Assembly: GCF_016908195.1 (NCBI RefSeq)
Contig: NZ_JAFBDK010000005.1
Coordinates: forward strand, 124,001-188,000
DNA length: 64,000 bases
From: Jeotgalibacillus terrae
GTDB lineage: Bacteria > Bacillota > Bacilli > Bacillales > Jeotgalibacillaceae
Reading direction: 5' to 3'
A program made the position numbers and the translations under genes. Under the pieces are notes generated by a model. The model made no database searches. It was not told where the DNA came from and worked only from the letters and a program-made list of their open reading frames with translations. Positions 24,893 through 32,620 of the stretch are shown here, piece after piece. Position 1 is the stretch's first letter. Every line of letters starts with the position of its first letter.

Positions 24893-25003
24893 ATGGTGAC
24901 TTATGAGGCGATGAACATGCTGTTTCAATTCGGGATGTTTATTGCAGCAGCAACAACAGCTATTGTAGCTATGATTGCTCTTTACACCAATAAAAAAAAG
25001 TAA
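24893..25003 (+). CDS. Putative holin-like toxin (type I toxin-antitoxin)
   Basis: A 36-residue peptide behind AAAGGGGGTG: it begins MVTYEAMNMLFQFGMFIA, followed by one hydrophobic helix, and ends ALYTNKKK. Start T-Y-E-A, the F-G-M-F core and the KKK tail are the signature of the Hol_Tox family (PF16935) of membrane toxins regulated by antisense RNA. The downstream sequence carries the hairpin ACCACCCT...AGTGGTT also seen at such loci. Expected to insert in the membrane if expressed without its antitoxin. Confidence 0.82.
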   Translation: MVTYEAMNMLFQFGMFIAAATTAIVAMIALYTNKKK

Positions 25004-25127
25004 CCACCCTCCGCTACCGACTAAGAAGCTGAGTGGTTACTCTTTGTAACACTTAAAGGCTCTTACTGGTCAACCGCACTTCATGCGGATGACAGCTGCA
25101 TTGACCGGGTGTTGACCGCACCTGGTC
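25000..25127 (-). ncRNA. Candidate antisense antitoxin RNA
   Basis: On the minus strand a TATAAT (complement of 25134-25139) could start a transcript running left through 25127-25000. It would overlap the toxin's 3' untranslated region and end at the shared hairpin GTAACCAC (25000-25007)/GTGGTTAC (25033-25040). The tail-to-tail arrangement is that of known type I systems. The -35 is weak, so the exact 5' end is uncertain. Confidence 0.45.
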
Positions 25128-25133
25128 TTTTTT
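25103..25133 (+). terminator. Terminator of the toxin transcript
   Basis: GACCGGGTG (25103-25111) pairs with CACCTGGTC (25119-25127), one mismatch, followed by TTTTTT. It gives the toxin mRNA a long structured 3' UTR. Confidence 0.7.
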
Positions 25134-25209
25134 ATTATATCTACAGTTTACCATGAATATACCGAAAGTACACTTACTCGAGTACTTCTAATGTCAAAAA
25201 TGATTTTTA

Positions 25210-25599
25210 CTAATAACGTCTCGCCAGCACTACAAAAGATATAAAAACTGTACTGATCGTTAATGCTGCCAGCAGGCTGACTGTCTGCAGTCCATCGAGC
25301 ATAAAGCCGTCGATTTGAAATAGAAAGATCAGAATTACCATATAGCCCAAAATAAAAAAGTAACTGAAAAACATGCCTTTTTCTTTAATTCTCTTAGAAC
25401 GCTCATCATTTTCTTTAAATTGAGGATAAAGATACGCAAGACAGAAGCACATAATCGTCGTGCCAATAAAAACTGCTTCATGACCTGCAAAGAAATTCCC
25501 TGTAGAAATCGTTGCGAAATTGATCAGGATACTATAAGAAAGAAAAATCAGTCCAAAAATAACAAATGTTCTTCTTCCTGCTTTACTGCTCATTTGCAT
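25210..25599 (-). CDS. Four-TM membrane protein paired with XRE regulator
   Basis: A 129-residue protein from ATG 25599 (behind GGAGGGG) with four hydrophobic segments and a charged middle loop FKENDERSKRIKEKG. This architecture, with the ERS.RIKEK loop, is typical of DUF2178-like membrane proteins that are found next to small XRE regulators in Firmicutes. Eighteen bases downstream of the regulator gene, so the pair is one operon. Function unknown. Confidence 0.7.
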   Translation of the reverse strand: MQMSSKAGRRTFVIFGLIFLSYSILINFATISTGNFFAGHEAVFIGTTIMCFCLAYLYPQFKENDERSKRIKEKGMFFSYFFILGYMVILIFLFQIDGFMLDGLQTVSLLAALTISTVFISFVVLARRY

Positions 25600-25617
25600 A
25601 AAAAACCCCTCCAACTA

Positions 25618-25824
25618 TCATGTGTCCTGTTCATCTTCTAATAAAAATACTTCTTCCACATAGGTGTCAAAACATCGTGCAATCTGAATAGCAAGCGGAA
25701 GTGAAGGGTTGTAGCGACCTTTTTCAATCGAAATGATGGTCTGCCTTGAAACCCCAAGCATCGCTGCCATCCGTTCCTGGGAAATCCCGTTTTTCTGCCT
25801 TAGCTCTTTGATTCGATTTTTCAT
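25618..25824 (-). CDS. Small XRE-family HTH repressor
   Basis: A 68-residue, single-domain regulator: NRIKELRQKNGISQERMAAM (helices 1-2), LGVSRQTIISIEKGRYNPSL (recognition helix), then LAIQIARCFDTYVEEVF. It resembles the YozG/YvaO-type short regulators. GAGGGG/AAGG precedes the ATG. Its promoter lies within a perfect 16-bp inverted repeat (25854-25891), consistent with autoregulation. Confidence 0.87.
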   Translation of the reverse strand: MKNRIKELRQKNGISQERMAAMLGVSRQTIISIEKGRYNPSLPLAIQIARCFDTYVEEVFLLEDEQDT

Positions 25825-25848
25825 ACGCTACCTTCCCCTCTGGTTATG

Positions 25849-25891
25849 ATTATAATGTAAAGCACCCTTTACGTGAAGGGTGCTTTACATT
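25849..25891 (-). promoter_or_regulatory. Promoter and palindromic operator of the XRE operon
   Basis: On the minus strand -10 TATAAT (complement of 25849-25854) and -35 TTCACG (complement of 25872-25877) are 17 bases apart. A perfect inverted repeat, AATGTAAAGCACCCTT (25854-25869)/AAGGGTGCTTTACATT (25876-25891) with a 6-base centre, covers the spacer and -35. The dyad is exactly where a repressor would act. As RNA it lies upstream of or at the start site, so a terminator role is less likely. Confidence 0.65.
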
Positions 25892-26099
25892 ATTGGTTGA
25901 ATTTCTTTATGCTTTGCAGAAGAAAGTGATGTGACCTGTAAATTCAAAGATGTGACCAGAATCCTCACCCCTGACAGCCTCGTGACATTTTGAGATCCCA
26001 TCATATAGTAAATAAATTGTAAAAACCCGAAGGACATACCAAAAAGGTTGTAGAATAATGAGAGAAGCAGACGAACTTAAGACACAAAGGAGTCAACCA

Positions 26100-27023
26100 A
26101 TGAATATTCAAATCAGTGAAGTCAAAGAAGGCAGCCATACAGTTGTTCCTTCTTTTTCATTTGAAGCCGGCCTGACCGGACTCTATACAGACATTAAGCG
26201 AACGCAGGTCATCATGGACCAGATGAAAGATAAAAGTTATCTTCATTGTACAAATGAAGGACTGTCACCACGACTGACAGTGGAAGAAACATTTCGTTAC
26301 CACCGTGACCTTTCCGGACATCAAGGGCCACTCCAGGAGATGATTGCATTATTCGGTCTGCAGCACGTAAAAAAGGCGAGGGTAAAGGATCTTTCAGAGA
26401 GTCACAGGAACTGTCTCTCTTTCCTCCGGCCATTTCTATATTCGAATGACGTTCTTTTAATAGAAGAACCTTTTGACAGACTGGATGAAGAAGGCAGACA
26501 GATCATGGTTCAACTGATTAACAGATTGGCAGATGAACAAAAAACCATTTTACTGCTGGGCTACAACCTTGAAGAGTTGCTTTTCGTAACAGAGGATATC
26601 TATCGAATCGATCAGACCGGATTCCACAAAATGGATTTCAATGAAGAGCCGGCTGCACCTGCCGAACAGGAACAGCCTGTCATCAGAATTGAAAAAGTTC
26701 AGACAAAGCATGAAGGAAAAACGATTTTATTTAACCCGCCTGAAATTGATTATGTAGAAAGCGTGGATGGGACTGCTCAGGTGAATGTTGCCGGCAAAGG
26801 CTATAACTGTACACTGACCCTGCAGGAGCTTGAGAAACAGTTGCGCCCATATGGCTTTTACCGCTGTCACCGGTCATATATTGTGAACCTGCAAAAGGTG
26901 CGGGAAATCATTACATGGACGAAAAACAGCTACAGTCTTAAGCTCAACGACAGAGAAAGCAGTGTCATTCCGCTATCCCGTGCGAAGCTTGCCGAGTTAA
27001 AAGAACTTCTTGGCGTTTCTTAG
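26100..27023 (+). CDS. LytTR regulator fused to a degenerate ABC ATPase domain
   Basis: A 307-residue protein. Residues 1-195 resemble an ABC nucleotide-binding domain without a Walker A: where G-x-x-G-x-G-K-T is expected the sequence is GLYTDIKRTQVIMDQ. The signature is weak (DLSESHRN, about 97-104) and Walker B is modified (DVLLIEEPFDRLDEE, about 115-129). Residues about 205-307 are a LytTR DNA-binding domain (IDYVESVDGTAQVNV, YRCHRSYIVNLQKVREI). It probably binds DNA and senses or docks with the adjacent ABC transporter; a LytTR-like site lies downstream. ATG 26100 follows AAAGGAG. Confidence 0.85.
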   Translation: MNIQISEVKEGSHTVVPSFSFEAGLTGLYTDIKRTQVIMDQMKDKSYLHCTNEGLSPRLTVEETFRYHRDLSGHQGPLQEMIALFGLQHVKKARVKDLSESHRNCLSFLRPFLYSNDVLLIEEPFDRLDEEGRQIMVQLINRLADEQKTILLLGYNLEELLFVTEDIYRIDQTGFHKMDFNEEPAAPAEQEQPVIRIEKVQTKHEGKTILFNPPEIDYVESVDGTAQVNVAGKGYNCTLTLQELEKQLRPYGFYRCHRSYIVNLQKVREIITWTKNSYSLKLNDRESSVIPLSRAKLAELKELLGVS

Positions 27024-27045
27024 TATTTCCCGGGGAATATTGGGA

Positions 27046-27075
27046 GCAGTTCACGGATTTCCTGGTACAGTTCGC
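27046..27075 (+). promoter_or_regulatory. LytTR-type direct-repeat operator
   Basis: GCAGTTCAC (27046-27054) and ACAGTTCGC (27067-27075) are direct repeats exactly 21 bases apart, the two-turn spacing of LytTR-domain binding sites, and each fits most of the CAGTT-centred consensus. They lie between the LytTR gene and the ABC operon. A weak promoter could start near 27092 (TTGAAC). An imperfect hairpin TGTTGAT...ATCAACA spans 27117-27151. Confidence 0.6.
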
Positions 27076-27167
27076 CGTTATTTTTCTACAATTGAACCGG
27101 ATAGTAAAGCGTACTTTTGTTGATCTGACTACACTTAGGTTAGACATCAACAAGGGAGGCTGCCAAC

Positions 27168-28019
27168 ATGACAGCAGAAATCAATGTACAACATATTGGA
27201 AAATCATTTAAAGGCTTTACCGCATTAGATGACGTATCTTTTTCAGTTCAAAAAGGAGAGATCTTCGGATTCCTCGGTCCAAGTGGATCAGGTAAGACAA
27301 CGCTCATTAAAATACTGACAGCACAGCTCGATCATAATAAGGGAAAGGCTTCAGTGTTCGGCATACCGGTACATGAAATGAAGCGTGCTGATCACAAATC
27401 ACGCTTTGGACTATTAACGGACAACAGTGGACTTTATAAAAGACTTTCAGTAGAAGAAAACCTCAGTCTCTATAAAGATTTGTATAAGCTTCCTGATCAT
27501 GCGATTGATGAAGCACTGGCATTTGTCAATCTGCGGGATGCACGAAAGAAGAAGGTTTCAAAGCTTTCTAAAGGAATGATCCAGCGTGTGACGCTTGCAA
27601 GGGCGCTGATGCATAAGCCGGAACTCTTGTTTCTTGATGAACCGACCTCTGCACTGGACCCTGGCAACACTCATCACATCTATAAAGGGTTACGTAAACT
27701 CAATGAGATGGGGACAACCATCTTCCTGACAACGCATGACATGGCAGAAGCAGAAACATTGTGCAACCGCGTAGCGTTTTTGCATGAAGGTAAGATCAAA
27801 GCGATTGGTACACCTTCAGAGCTGAGGCTGCGTCACAGTGACCAGTCCATGGTCGTTGAATTAACAAGTGGTGAACAGCACACGCTTCCACTCAATGAAC
27901 TGACGACAGCAGGTAAGCTTGAAGAGTGGATGAGAAACCAGCTTATTCAGAGAATCTGGTCAAATGAACCGACGCTTGGCGATATCTTTATGGAGATCAC
28001 AGGGAGGGATTTACGATGA
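27168..28019 (+). CDS. ABC transporter ATP-binding protein
   Basis: A 283-residue ATPase of the BcrA/DRI-type drug-antibiotic exporters: Walker A GPSGSGKTT (about 42-50), signature KLSKGMIQRVTLARAL, Walker B LLFLDEP, D-loop SALDP, H-loop TTHDM. Where a Q-loop Gln is usual the sequence has LLTDNSG. GGGAGG precedes the ATG. It overlaps the permease gene by 4 bases (ATGA). Confidence 0.92.
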   Translation: MTAEINVQHIGKSFKGFTALDDVSFSVQKGEIFGFLGPSGSGKTTLIKILTAQLDHNKGKASVFGIPVHEMKRADHKSRFGLLTDNSGLYKRLSVEENLSLYKDLYKLPDHAIDEALAFVNLRDARKKKVSKLSKGMIQRVTLARALMHKPELLFLDEPTSALDPGNTHHIYKGLRKLNEMGTTIFLTTHDMAEAETLCNRVAFLHEGKIKAIGTPSELRLRHSDQSMVVELTSGEQHTLPLNELTTAGKLEEWMRNQLIQRIWSNEPTLGDIFMEITGRDLR

Positions 28020-28723
28020 ACGTTTCAGTTAAAAGAATGAGAGCCATATTTATCAAAGATTATAAGGAGTTTTCGCGGAACTATGCCATATCTACAATGG
28101 TGCTGATGCCGCTGTTTCTTGCATTCTTCTATCAGAGTGCAGGTGCGTCTACATTAGATATCTATTTCCTGCCCATTAATATGACATTTGCCGCTGTTAC
28201 AACATTTATTCAGGCCTGCCTGATTGCTGAAGAAAAGGAAAACAACACATTGCGCAGTCTGATGATGTCACCGGCATCTATGACGGATATTCTGATCGGT
28301 AAAAGTGCACTTGTTTTTTCGATTACACTTGCGGTGGTTGCGCTGACGATGATCATTCTCGGGTTCACGCCTGCAAATCTACTTATTTTAATATCAGCAC
28401 TAATGATCTCAACTGTTTTTTATATCGGACTTGGAATTATCTGCGGCCTGTTTACCAAAACAGTGATGGAGGCATCAGTCGCGATTCTTCCGGTCATGGT
28501 TATATTCTCACTTGGGCCGCTTGGGAGGGGGCTTGCTGAGACATATCCTGTACTTGAGGTGCTGAAGTGGCTGCCAAGTGCTCAATTAATTATGCTTGAG
28601 GAGTATAGTGCAGCAGGTCAAACCTCAGATGTTGGTATTGCCCTGGCAGTGATCACAGTATGGACCATAATCACGCTTGCAGTAGCAAGTATACTATTCA
28701 AAAAACGGATGAAAGATGAGTAG
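28016..28723 (+). CDS. ABC-2 type permease
   Basis: A 235-residue membrane protein with six hydrophobic segments: KDYKEFSRNYAISTMVLMPL opens TM1, CLIAEEKENNTLRSLMMSPA is the conserved EKE-x-x-T-L cytoplasmic motif, and the last TM is followed by FKKRMKDE. With the ATPase it forms an ABC-2 exporter, perhaps for a peptide or antibiotic. Probably regulated by the LytTR/ABC fusion upstream. Confidence 0.9.
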   Translation: MNVSVKRMRAIFIKDYKEFSRNYAISTMVLMPLFLAFFYQSAGASTLDIYFLPINMTFAAVTTFIQACLIAEEKENNTLRSLMMSPASMTDILIGKSALVFSITLAVVALTMIILGFTPANLLILISALMISTVFYIGLGIICGLFTKTVMEASVAILPVMVIFSLGPLGRGLAETYPVLEVLKWLPSAQLIMLEEYSAAGQTSDVGIALAVITVWTIITLAVASILFKKRMKDE

Positions 28724-28729
28724 TAAAAC

Positions 28730-28765
28730 AGCGCAGAGGGAGCCTCATCAGCTCTCCTCTGCGCT
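28730..28765. terminator. Terminator between convergent genes
   Basis: AGCGCAGAGG (28730-28739) and CCTCTGCGCT (28756-28765), followed by TTTTATTTT on the plus strand. It overlaps the 3' end of the leftward gene. Confidence 0.8.
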
Positions 28766-29266
28766 TTTATTTTCCCAACTGACGGAATCGGTAATCGTAA
28801 AATCATTCACATAGCTCCGGTAATGAAAAGAAACTGAAGCGGCTGCACGCAGAGCGCCTTCAGACGATTGCCCTTCTGTTTGTATCAGATCAATTTTTCC
28901 CTCGATGTAACCATCATCTGAAGTATGTAATGACGGGTTCACCGCAATTGTCAATCCTTCTTTTACATTCCCTGTATAATCAATTTCCTGATATATGCCG
29001 TCCTGTTTTAGTGAATGACCATCCGGCTTCCAGCCTTCAATTCCTTCAATGACAAAGCCGTGGTCTTTAGCAAGTATCTGATCCTGATTCAGTTTGACGG
29101 TAAAATGCAGTACTGCAGCCTGCCTTCCATTTTCCCCTTGTAAGTTAGAAATGACTGCGACTTGTAAATCAGTCTCTTTTTCAGTTGGGGAAGCAGCATA
29201 TGTATAGCTGTAACCGGCGACACCTGTTATCAGGATCGTCAGCAATATAATGATTTTCTTCATCAT
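28748..29266 (-). CDS. Secreted protein of unknown function
   Basis: A 172-residue protein with a signal peptide (MMKKIIILLTILITGVAGYS, cleavage likely near TYAAS) and no lipobox. The mature part is a predicted beta-rich domain (LQVAVISNLQGENGRQAAVL, HFTVKLNQDQI). GGAG lies 5 bases before the first of two ATGs. No family recognised. Confidence 0.68.
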   Translation of the reverse strand: MMKKIIILLTILITGVAGYSYTYAASPTEKETDLQVAVISNLQGENGRQAAVLHFTVKLNQDQILAKDHGFVIEGIEGWKPDGHSLKQDGIYQEIDYTGNVKEGLTIAVNPSLHTSDDGYIEGKIDLIQTEGQSSEGALRAAASVSFHYRSYVNDFTITDSVSWENKSAEES

Positions 29267-29289
29267 CTTCGCTCCTTATGTAAAAAGTT

Positions 29290-29694
29290 TTAAAACTTAG
29301 ATTTCAACAGATTGATAAGGCGATCTATCAAATAAAATAGCCCAGCACAGCCTGTTGAAAGAGATAGAAAGAACACTATTTGCTCAGGTGTCCGGAAAAG
29401 TCCAACTAAAATCAGACCAAAAAGCGCACCTGCAGCTAGGTACATTAGAAGAGTTACAATTTCACCCGGTTTCCGGCGGTTCCTGTCTTTGAGCCATTGG
29501 ATCAGCACAGCTGCGGGCAAGCCTGCTGTAATGAGTCCAACTACAGTAAAGGTGAAAAAGATCGCAGCCACATCATTGCCCGGGAACATAGAAAACGCGT
29601 TCAATATGAGTGTGAATAAGATAGCTGTAATAATAGCAGAGATCAGTTGTGATGGCAGTTGGCGAAGAATGTGAGGGGTTGATTCTTGTGACAA
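29290..29694 (-). CDS. Four-TM membrane protein
   Basis: A 134-residue protein with four hydrophobic segments (about 15-32, 40-60, 75-95, 100-125). TTG 29694 (MSQESTPHILRQLPSQ) is selected because GGAGGTG (complement of 29701-29707) lies 6 bases upstream; the ATGs further up precede this site. Probably heads a short leftward unit with the secreted protein. Not recognised. Confidence 0.62.
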   Translation of the reverse strand: MSQESTPHILRQLPSQLISAIITAILFTLILNAFSMFPGNDVAAIFFTFTVVGLITAGLPAAVLIQWLKDRNRRKPGEIVTLLMYLAAGALFGLILVGLFRTPEQIVFFLSLSTGCAGLFYLIDRLINLLKSKF

Positions 29695-29787
29695 GTTAGT
29701 CACCTCCAATAGATACATAATATCCATATTGTAGCATTTTAAAAGGTGGTCATGAAACCGATCCCGGCTTTTCTATTCACAGAATAA

Positions 29788-29835
29788 AATAAGTGTTATA
29801 GTACTTTAAGAACTTATTTAAATGATTTAATAAGT
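29788..29835 (+). promoter_or_regulatory. Candidate operator of the ROK regulator
   Basis: Three copies of one 7-mer lie in alternating orientation: AATAAGT (29788-29794), ACTTATT (29812-29818) and AATAAGT (29829-29835). The last two form an inverted repeat with a 10-base gap. A -10-like TATAGT lies at 29797-29802. The position fits autoregulation of the ROK/MFS operon. Confidence 0.5.
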
Positions 29836-29852
29836 ATTGATGAGGTGATTTT

Positions 29853-30854
29853 ATGTATCAGCAACCATCCGACCTTGCGCCAGCAGCTAAAACTGCTATA
29901 AGAAAAAAGCTGCTTCAATCAGGTGGTGCGACGAAGGTTGAATTAAATAAAACAGTGGATGCCAGTTTTCCGACGATCAGTAAACTGATAGCTGAAATGG
30001 AAAAGGACGGAGAAATTGGGTCTCTGGGTCTTGATGCGTCAAGTGGTGGCAGAAGGGCGGAGCGTTACGTGTATAACGCTGACTATATGCTTGGTCTGGC
30101 GGTTTTGATGGAAGGGAATGAAACCCGTTACACAGTATTTAATTGCGCAGGTGAGGTGAAGGATGAGGGCAGTAGTGCCAGCTTTTTAAAGGGGAACGGG
30201 ATTGAGCCTCTGGCTGAATTTATAGAGAAAATGTGCGATCGGTTTTCAGCTATTAAAACAGTTTCAGTTGGTGTGCCTGGGGCTGTCGATCAGGGACGGG
30301 TTATTTTTATTCCGGGTTATGACCAGTTTCAAAATATGAATGTGAAACAGGAGCTGGAAGCGCGTTTTCCTGTGAAGGCTGTCGTGGAAAATGACATGAA
30401 TGCTGCTGTACTGGGTTATCAGCATGCAGATCAAAAGCAATCTCTCGTTTATCTCTATGCTGGTCAAAATGGGCCTGGGTCAGGTGTTTTAGTTAATGGG
30501 GAAGTTGTCCGTGGAAGTACATACTTTGCCGGAGAAATATACTTTGTTCCACAGCATAACGGCCATAATTTTGGTGGGAATCTGGGTGGCGGTCAGATCA
30601 CATCAAATGAACAGATTGATGCTGTCAGCAGATTGGTGGCAGCTTTTACAGCAATGATTAACCCGAATGCGGTCATTTTTAATCAGGACGATATTGATGA
30701 AGAGTCCTTGAAGAAAATAACGTCAGCAAGTTCACAGTTTATCCCTGCTGAACATCTGCCTGAGCTGAAAATCAGCAACTGGGAACAGGACTATTTAAAT
30801 GGACTTCAGAAGCTCGGGATTGATCTTTTATTAACACTGCAGGGAGGACAATAA
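29853..30854 (+). CDS. ROK family transcriptional regulator
   Basis: A 333-residue protein. The N-terminal winged helix (about 12-70: GGATKVELNKTVDASFPTIS) is followed by a ROK domain with VSVGVPGAVDQGRV and VVENDMNAAVLGYQ. The zinc motif C-x-C-G-x-x-G-C of sugar-kinase ROK proteins is absent, so this is a sugar-responsive regulator rather than a kinase. GAGGTGA precedes the ATG. The MFS transporter gene begins 2 bases after its stop. Confidence 0.87.
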   Translation: MYQQPSDLAPAAKTAIRKKLLQSGGATKVELNKTVDASFPTISKLIAEMEKDGEIGSLGLDASSGGRRAERYVYNADYMLGLAVLMEGNETRYTVFNCAGEVKDEGSSASFLKGNGIEPLAEFIEKMCDRFSAIKTVSVGVPGAVDQGRVIFIPGYDQFQNMNVKQELEARFPVKAVVENDMNAAVLGYQHADQKQSLVYLYAGQNGPGSGVLVNGEVVRGSTYFAGEIYFVPQHNGHNFGGNLGGGQITSNEQIDAVSRLVAAFTAMINPNAVIFNQDDIDEESLKKITSASSQFIPAEHLPELKISNWEQDYLNGLQKLGIDLLLTLQGGQ

Positions 30855-30855
30855 A

Positions 30856-32055
30856 ATGGCAACATTACTTTTACTGATTATCTATCTTGCATTTATCAGT
30901 CTGGGACTCCCTGATTCCATTCTGGGGGCGGCGTGGCCTGTTATGCAGCCTGATCTGAATGTGCCGATTGAGATGGCAGGTCTGCTGTTTATGACGATTG
31001 CAGGTGGCACGATTGTTTCAAGTCTGGTCAGCGGCAGGTTGCTGAAAAGATTTGGAACAGGAAAAGTAGCTGCTGTCAGCACGTTGATGACAGCTTTGGC
31101 GCTTAGCGGCTTTTTCTTCGCACCATCGATCGTCTGGTTATTTGTATGTGCTGTTCCGCTTGGACTTGGGGCGGGTGCAATTGATGCCGGGCTGAATGAT
31201 TATGTGGCTACTCATTACCATGCGCATCATATGAGCTGGCTTCATTCCTTCTGGGGTGTCGGGGCAACACTTGGTCCTGTGATTATGGCTCAGTTCATCA
31301 TAGGAGATCCTGCCTGGAGAAATGGGTATCTGATGATTGCAGGAATCCAGTTTGTCTTAGTGCTGGTACTATTTCTGACACTTCCTTTATGGGGAAAGGT
31401 GAAGACAAAACCCTTTGCTGAGAAAGCGTCTGAAACGGTTGAGAAGAAACTTGACAGCGTGCGCCCGCTTAGAATCAAAGGGGTAAAGCTGGCCCTTGCC
31501 GCGTTCTTTTTCTATTGCGGGGTGGAAGCACTGGTCGGACTTTGGGGCGCAAGCTTTCTTGTTAATATGAAGGACTTGCCGGCTGCTACTGCGGCCCAAT
31601 GGGTATCTTTGTATTATGCAGGCATCACAGCAGGCAGATTTATTTCAGGGTTCGTTACGTTTAGATTGAATAATAAAACCATGATCAGATCGGGTCAGGC
31701 AATCGCGTTGGCAGGGGCATTGTTGCTCGTTCTACCGTTGCCACTTTATTTTTCACTGGGAGGATTCATTCTTGTTGGGCTGGGTCTCGCACCGATTTTC
31801 CCATCTATGCTTCACGAAACGCCTGCCCGCTTCGGTAGAGAGCATTCTCAGACAATCATGGGTTATCAGATGGCGGTTGCGTACACTGGCAGTACCTTTT
31901 TGCCACCGCTGTTCGGATTGATTGCTGCACAGTCAACCATTGGTCTGTTTCCGGTAGTGGTCGTTCTGTTTGTAGCAGCTATGCTCCTGAGTTCTGAATG
32001 GTTGAACAAATTGTTACATTCACTTAGGACTCAACGTGAAAAAGTCTCTGCATAA
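30856..32055 (+). CDS. MFS transporter, sugar-type
   Basis: A 399-residue, 12-TM transporter. Features include LGLPDSILGAAWPVMQPDL near the start, SGRLLKRFGTGKV after TM2, GAGAIDAGLNDYVATHY in TM4-5 and HSFWGVGATLGP in TM5, a layout I associate with FucP/YfkF-like sugar or sugar-derivative transporters. Coupled to the ROK regulator, which suggests that a carbohydrate is both inducer and substrate. AGGGAGG lies in the end of the ROK gene. Confidence 0.85.
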   Translation: MATLLLLIIYLAFISLGLPDSILGAAWPVMQPDLNVPIEMAGLLFMTIAGGTIVSSLVSGRLLKRFGTGKVAAVSTLMTALALSGFFFAPSIVWLFVCAVPLGLGAGAIDAGLNDYVATHYHAHHMSWLHSFWGVGATLGPVIMAQFIIGDPAWRNGYLMIAGIQFVLVLVLFLTLPLWGKVKTKPFAEKASETVEKKLDSVRPLRIKGVKLALAAFFFYCGVEALVGLWGASFLVNMKDLPAATAAQWVSLYYAGITAGRFISGFVTFRLNNKTMIRSGQAIALAGALLLVLPLPLYFSLGGFILVGLGLAPIFPSMLHETPARFGREHSQTIMGYQMAVAYTGSTFLPPLFGLIAAQSTIGLFPVVVVLFVAAMLLSSEWLNKLLHSLRTQREKVSA

Positions 32056-32136
32056 CGTATTAAAACTTGTCCCTATTATGAAAGAAAAGTAAAATTAGAT
32101 CGTACACGATATATATTTTACGAGGAGGCAAATGAA

Positions 32137-32610
32137 ATGACTGTCTATGATTATACTGTTCAAAAACCGAATCGCGAAGAAGTGACGATGGAGGCTTTTA
32201 AAGGAAAGCCAATGCTGATTGTCAATACTGCGAGCAAATGCGGTCTTGCCCCGCAGTTCGAAGGTTTACAGAAACTGCATGAAACATATGGGGATCAGGG
32301 TCTTCAGGTGCTGGGCTTTCCATGTGATCAGTTCAACAATCAGGAATTTGATGATATTGAAAAAACGACTGAGCACTGTCAGATCAATTATGGTGTGAGC
32401 TTTCCGATGTTTGGTAAAATTAAGGTCAATGGAAAAGAGACACATCCATTGTTTGATTACCTTAAAAATCAGCAAAAAGGCATGCTGTCGAAAGAAATTA
32501 AGTGGAATTTTACGAAGTTTCTTGTTGATAAAGAAGGTAACGTCGTAAAGCGTTACGCGCCAACAACCCCTCCTGATAAGATTGAGGAGGATATTAAGTC
32601 ATTATTATAG
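32137..32610 (+). CDS. bsaA: Thioredoxin-dependent glutathione peroxidase-like enzyme
   Basis: A 157-residue GPX family protein: [19 protein letters not shown] with peroxidatic Cys35 (Cys, not Sec), conserved [12 protein letters not shown], probable resolving Cys81 in TEHCQINYG, and [14 protein letters not shown]. It reduces peroxides using thioredoxin in bacteria. GAGGAGG precedes the ATG. It probably forms an operon with the OhrR-like gene 10 bases downstream. Confidence 0.9.
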   Translation: MTVYDYTVQKPNREEVTMEAFKGKPMLIVNTASKCGLAPQFEGLQKLHETYGDQGLQVLGFPCDQFNNQEFDDIEKTTEHCQINYGVSFPMFGKIKVNGKETHPLFDYLKNQQKGMLSKEIKWNFTKFLVDKEGNVVKRYAPTTPPDKIEEDIKSLL

Positions 32611-32620
32611 GAGGGCATGC

